DNA from: an uncultured Anaerolineae bacterium
GTDB taxonomy: Bacteria; Chloroflexota; Anaerolineae; Promineifilales; Promineifilaceae
Length of the DNA stretch: 64,000 nt
NCBI GenBank assembly: GCA_937943625.1
Contig: CALEAD010000041.1
Span: 1-64,000 of the forward strand
Reading direction: 5' to 3'
The notes beneath the pieces are model-generated. The model ran no database searches. It had not been told where the DNA came from and worked only from the letters and a program-made list of their open reading frames with translations. Shown here piece after piece: positions 62,401 to 64,000 of the stretch. How positions within the stretch are numbered: position 1 is the stretch's first letter; every line of letters starts with the position of its first letter. The position numbers were made by a program, and so were the translations under genes.

Positions 62401-64000
62401 TTGCCGACAACGACGCCCCCAGCAGTAGCAGTCGCCTGCCCAGTCAGCCAGTCGCGGGGCTGGGCGGTGCAATCTATCAAGAAGCAGGCAGTATCTCCCT
62501 GCTTAACAATATCTTCAGCGAAAATGGTGCTGACGAAGGGTTTGCCGTTTACCTGACCAACACGCAGATTATCACCGCCAACTACAATCTCTACTTCGGC
62601 AACTATGAAAACAGCGGCTCTAACGGCGGCGACGATACAACCTTTAGCAAAGGGCCAAACAGCATTAGCGGCGCCGACCCCCGCTTTGCAGACGCCCTCT
62701 TCCACATTGGCCCGACCTCCGCAGCCAAAGAGAGCGGCACAGACCAGGTCAGCGCCGCTGCCAGCGTAGATTTTGAAGGAGACGTGCGCCCACAAGGGCT
62801 GGCCTATGACATCGGCGCCGATGAGCGCGTGCTACAGGCTATCTTCTCTTTCACGCCACCAACGCGCACGGCAACGATAGAACCCAACACGCCGCAGGTG
62901 TACACGCATACCCTGGCCAACACGGGCGACTTCACCGGCACCTTTACGCTCACTTATGTGAATGCGCCCCTCTCTGGCAATAACGACGCCTGGAGCATCA
63001 ACCTGACGCCGGCGCAGGTGCAGCTAGACCTGGGCGAGCAGCAGGAGGTGACGTTGACCATCAGCGGCACGCTGCGCGGTGACGTGGCCGTGACCACTCT
63101 CATTGCCACACCCTCTTTTGCCGGCGACGCCGTTACCGTGGTGGATACGACCACCATCAGCAGTACGGCTGGCGTGGCCATTGGCCCCCCGCGAACCGGG
63201 TCTGGGGCACCAAACACAACGTTGCAGTACAGCCATACGCTGACGAACACGGGGAATGGGTTAGACCTGTTTACCCTGAGGGTGCTCAGCAGCACGCCGC
63301 CAGGCTGGATGGTGACGGTGCAGCCGACGCAAACGGCCGTCTTGCCTCCTGGCGCTGTTGTGCCCTTTACCGTGAGCGTCACCATTCCACCCGGCACGCC
63401 CGCCAACACCCAACACGTGGCCGAGATTGAAGCCATCTCTGGCAGCAATAATACGGTACGCGCCACGCTGAGCGACACGACCACGGTGGTGGCGGCTTAT
63501 GGCTTTGTGCTAGAACCAACAGCGCAGACGCAAAGTGTGGTCGAAGGGGAAACGGCCGTTTTCAACCACACCCTGAGCAACAGTGGCAACATCAGCGACA
63601 CCATTACCCTGAGCCTGGCGGAAAGCCAGCCCTGGGGAGCAACCGTGCAGCCCCTCAGCGTTACGCTGGCGCCAGGGGCAAGCGTGCCGGTTGTGGTGAG
63701 CGCGCCTACGCCGCCAGGTAGCGCCGGGCAGACGCACGTGGCCACGATCACGGCCGTTTCTACCGGTTCCGGTGCGATGGCAACGGCCGTTGACACCACC
63801 CAGGTGACGGCTGCAGGCGCACAATATGGCGTCACCATTGCCCCCGACGGCGCACAAGATGCCCTACCAGGGGAAACGCTCATCTACTCGTTCACCGTCA
63901 CCAACACCGGCAACCAGAATGACACCATCAACCTCACGCTCAGCAGCACAACGCCAGGCTGGGGCAGCAGCCTGAGTGTGAACGCCCTTACGCTGGCGCC
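53445..64000 (+). CDS. Giant beta-helix surface protein (3' end beyond window)
   Basis: Open from the ATG at 53445 (GGTG upstream) to the window end, at least 3518 residues; I checked the frame at many points and saw no break. A signal/membrane segment at about 28-52 ends in AQ. Seven right-handed beta-helix modules follow (about 57-441, 662-1019, 1020-1394, 1395-1730, 1731-2115, 2118-2537, 2799-3127). Each starts with a pattern like TQPCRTIAHAV or YASIQEAVNRA, is rich in NNTxxxNSAxxGGGIY repeats, and closes with [IVM]GADE[VYF] (one GWDEL). Beta-sandwich units of NEW3/DUF11 type (YTHTLTNTGD) occur after modules 1 and 6 and at least four times after module 7. The fold is that of polymorphic adhesin-like proteins; ligand unknown. 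It lies downstream of a pilin gene, so both may serve surface attachment. 27 ACGGCCGT sites were counted. Confidence 0.88.
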   Translation, partial: MPQSDRFSRSLTNPVRVSWQRLGAVGTLPLAALLFLTLLFWLMGAPQSQAQPDTTPLYVTANGTGTACTPAAPCALQTAVSQAIPGQSIYVAGGTYTGSGIDPVVRVTTAVTLTGGFDAANWGASPNPIVNPTILDGQATRQVVRIEGAISPIIENFEIVNGRAPSGAGIFNQNGSPIIRHNKIYGNQTNANPRTGSGIFDGGSALIVANEIYNNNDNPGQGGAICIDNSSGLSTIRLNRIHNNSATLGGGIALRGGGQAFLEANMIYDNTGNGGGFININGTATLYSNLFYGNSGTNGGALSLLANSTLWNNTIADNSATSSGGGIYVESGTIAVHNTIIAFNSSGSGNDGIHVTGGTVSGGYNNVHDDTLSASVSFSNPISGNPAFVSRGAPDFDYHLTPGSPNVNAGDPNTPTAVNLDIDGQERPFNNRHDVGADEYGNLVRFTLQPEQIRNDFQERGTIATYNHTLRNTGNVPDGYTFSCSNTLGWQVTCPGNISNLAPGQQVQLSTQVAVTGTALTRARTFLTAVSVTSPTISHTAVIETIVSPRPGLEFAPSYNATVLPGDVLTYTHTLTNTGDAVETFNIALLPGSSWATLLPSNNFSIELLPGRSATVRVRMVVPPTAPAGLAGVARIQASSSFDPSVAQVVTNTLVARPTVGTRYVSQDGNNSNNNCTQSTQPCRTIAHAVGQASFGDEVRIARGTYTANGVPVNDTVILSGGWTPGFLSQGEPHETRISGNNSGLIFNIAPGSAVRPLFSNLTLENGRNQVGPGGAVVVGNAAQPRFERVIFQNNEATGGGGALYTASNAVVIIQSSRFLGNSVTGGSGGALQSVNGVITIRQSEFVANTAASGGALAINGGQLLVENTLFHLNQASSNGGAIFLGSGQMTLWNNTLVSNTAVGNGGGIYNQAASVLVSNAILAQNSASSGGPLFSNSGSFTLSYSNRWQNSPNDAPGITLGSGNIIADPLFRDGRFRLERGSPSLDTGNPATPLTVDFEDDFRPADNGFDMGWDELAGCRAQRDGVTYASIQEAVNRANAVSNLIRVTGTCRGVNSIVVNGRPISQTVVLTQSLTIQGGWNNDFTRWENLPTYVDPEGRGRGFYLSGNVAPVLQSLIIVSGNAAGLGGGPAGEDAGGGIYNLNTQVVLQDVRILTNTAVLGGGFYNHSGASSFRSTPPTSTLERADSPFTHVAGNTAVSGGGLYNHAGVLQLDSVRVYSNTANLGGGLFNQSGTSVVTNTLIYQNQAQRGGGVYHQGGTAVFWHLTFFGNRATIQGGGFYSAAGNPLVRSSIFQSNLAPTGPAFFAASGIPTLDYNYYHDYVGTAVVGANPGANSILSNVIPPGLQNPAQGDFHLTDTAAAIDVGDPDGPARRDFDGEPRPGNQAPDIGADEVIGCLVNLNGVLYGSIQAALRNARPGDEVKVAGVCSGVHPFNTASVGGSGACGGQIQVTVHLTRSAHLSGGWNDTFTAQSEETPTLLDARGLGRVMYIAPGITSTVSGFHLLNGQVTGNGGAVCIDNAAPTIQQNQFYSNTASVGGALYSANSAARVTGGNRFFQNTATSGGAMAAAGNTAVTLQNNFIYSNTASNGGAYHNVAGNHNFWHNTLFNNSASGNGGAVHVAAGSPSIRSNLFISNTAVSAGAIFAVTGATPSLGYNNYFGNAPTDLSGNLSYGPGNLFVDPRFNDLRALNFTLPITSPVVDRGDPTLPVTADFEGDIRPSHQGFDMGADEFGGCFARVLSTPEVIYGRPQTAVDVAPANSVVQISGVCYGVNARMLSSSIVVTQTLFLDKNLTVTGNWNYNNAGRGTLDALLRGRALYVAAGATVTVTNLTLQQGDGATAGLQNGSGGGLFNDGTLLLQESRIRQSRATLGGGVYNAASLTLRATDVISNQATQGAGLYTNVTGTGGVLATGGSRFSGNTATQQGGGVYRQSGALVLDGSTLNDNSANQGGAIYLRGGGGTADVWNNFIYANVAINRGAGVYNFDTNGRIWHNTFVGNRGDGLFSGASNNEIRSNIFDGNLGTGIHTQAANPTIRYNIVYSNGVDYGGTAVGAASDPTNLSVSPVYRNRSQQDYHLIGESPGVDAGDPSLPIAGLNHDYDGHLRPTNAAPDIGADEVNSCYIRVVNPITSAPTYFGKLQDAIDYAQSFPNPNPKVEIARGTCSGVQLRDGTLQVAYVSENLHIIGSLRRSNFSNPYDYESRDIGALSTAIDAQEAGRVFKIAPGVSITLERVALVNGNALAAGGGNSDGGALYFPGPGHLQRNTSQACQSTAVNGGGYFVGSSATAHITGASTGVCFVALFDDQDRFLQLYDFYGGNEASGNGGGAYFSSGATVEIVNHGHSGNSATGSGGALYIGAPTLIINGVFGLNEAGVHGGAIYNASNLAMYHNTLRDNLATQRGGGIYHAGSSLTLNSNIIYSNLAQGDTGGGLYVGGGNLTLAYNNFNSNLPNETSTGNVGSNPIFGDPQFIFGYVLSQYSPNIDRADPTLLLDDNNGGVWPGGINFDAGNWRRPDVHPVYANLNPAISGYASDVGADEYWKEFGCDVRPNENQSTVFPGDVVTYTVTVYNVGFPNRLQDPIYSHGFTDTITITLSSPRGWAEMSGGPLQVVTLDYWDDVEEDDRVSLVVTVTVPITASFGVQEVSRVECRSASLPTRTDATRLTTNVGLVSSLVVAPEYVTRAFPGQVLTFTHHVTNTGNQAGSFYMVSSAGAAGLSTAVVTRIEDANGNVYSDPLGVSDVPIAIGVGETITTSLQVQILPTAPAGETANPGLIARAVNDPTVQAQVINQIVISPAIGTRYVAPAGSDLNNNCLVSTQPCATIQHAVSEAADGDTILVAAGVYTGTGPELLRLQKSLQIMGGYSTADNFASAQPAINQTVLDAQELRRVITLDAGHTLLLRGLFVQNGRADEGGGIYNAGSDLTLQGTWVLSNTANYGSGIYHVDGELALYSSVLAHNKGSNGPSGLGTGGALFVSAGTAVIENNTFADNDAPSSSSRLPSQPVAGLGGAIYQEAGSISLLNNIFSENGADEGFAVYLTNTQIITANYNLYFGNYENSGSNGGDDTTFSKGPNSISGADPRFADALFHIGPTSAAKESGTDQVSAAASVDFEGDVRPQGLAYDIGADERVLQAIFSFTPPTRTATIEPNTPQVYTHTLANTGDFTGTFTLTYVNAPLSGNNDAWSINLTPAQVQLDLGEQQEVTLTISGTLRGDVAVTTLIATPSFAGDAVTVVDTTTISSTAGVAIGPPRTGSGAPNTTLQYSHTLTNTGNGLDLFTLRVLSSTPPGWMVTVQPTQTAVLPPGAVVPFTVSVTIPPGTPANTQHVAEIEAISGSNNTVRATLSDTTTVVAAYGFVLEPTAQTQSVVEGETAVFNHTLSNSGNISDTITLSLAESQPWGATVQPLSVTLAPGASVPVVVSAPTPPGSAGQTHVATITAVSTGSGAMATAVDTTQVTAAGAQYGVTIAPDGAQDALPGETLIYSFTVTNTGNQNDTINLTLSSTTPGWGSSLSVNALTLA

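Noticed and set aside
53445-64000. Repeated NNT...GGG coding units considered as CRISPR or satellite DNA
   Set aside because: They lie in one uninterrupted reading frame and vary at codon level as beta-helix repeats do.

Overview
This 64 kb window is GC-rich bacterial chromosome, most likely Chloroflexota (Anaerolineae-like). The evidence is: secreted proteins with long Pro/Thr linkers, one of them ending in YAVYLPYVV; a baseplate J-like membrane protein, tandem DUF4377 lipoprotein and giant polymorphic beta-helix proteins of the kind I associate with that phylum; and no outer-membrane genes. No rRNA, tRNA, CRISPR array or prophage was seen. The lineage call is inference.

Layout. 1-787: no protein gene, but two tandem ~200-nt RNA genes, each with its own promoter and terminator and sharing a pseudoknot fold. 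788-3425: two-component pair and ClpP. 3517-8024: an HD-domain gene leading into trpC, trpF, trpB, trpA. 8037-17996: AMMECR1 protein, SLC13/RCK_C transporter, secreted alpha/beta hydrolase, DUF4377 lipoprotein, HELAH membrane protease, GH31 glycosidase, tyrosine phosphatase. 18263-21192: sucCD behind a leader terminator, then rsmD. 21149-38839 (minus strand): miaB, a decayed methyltransferase, two paralogous anchored proteins, Slt-type and MltG-type transglycosylases, a shortened LivK-like protein, ruvX, a baseplate J-like protein, alaS. 39617-44774: S9 peptidase, enoyl-CoA hydratase, URO-D family protein, queG. 45052-46124: an insertion sequence. 46312-52550: a MacB/LolD/MacA-like export system whose adaptor is internally duplicated. 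52750-64000: a Flp-type pilin with an added domain, and a giant beta-helix surface protein that runs off the window.

Two window-wide patterns stand out. First, the palindrome ACGGCCGT occurs about 128 times (hand count), in all reading frames and in both orientations of genes, like the HIP1 octamer of cyanobacteria. Second, gene junctions are filled with a few recurring intergenic repeat families: a mosaic element starting CCTCCCTTGAAAATGAC that carries a Shine-Dalgarno sequence for the neighbouring gene, a GGTCAGC heptamer array, GCGTGAA/TTCACGC repeats, and GGTTGGTT inverted repeats. Some have entered coding sequence (trpF, the methyltransferase remnant, the 5' side of mltG, the 3' end of ruvX).

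How the genes work together: ordinary metabolism and translation (trp, succinyl-CoA synthetase, rRNA/tRNA modification) is interleaved with cell-envelope functions (cell-wall lytic enzymes, exporter, lipoprotein, pilin, giant adhesin-like protein). Transcription units are short and usually separated by repeat-derived hairpins.
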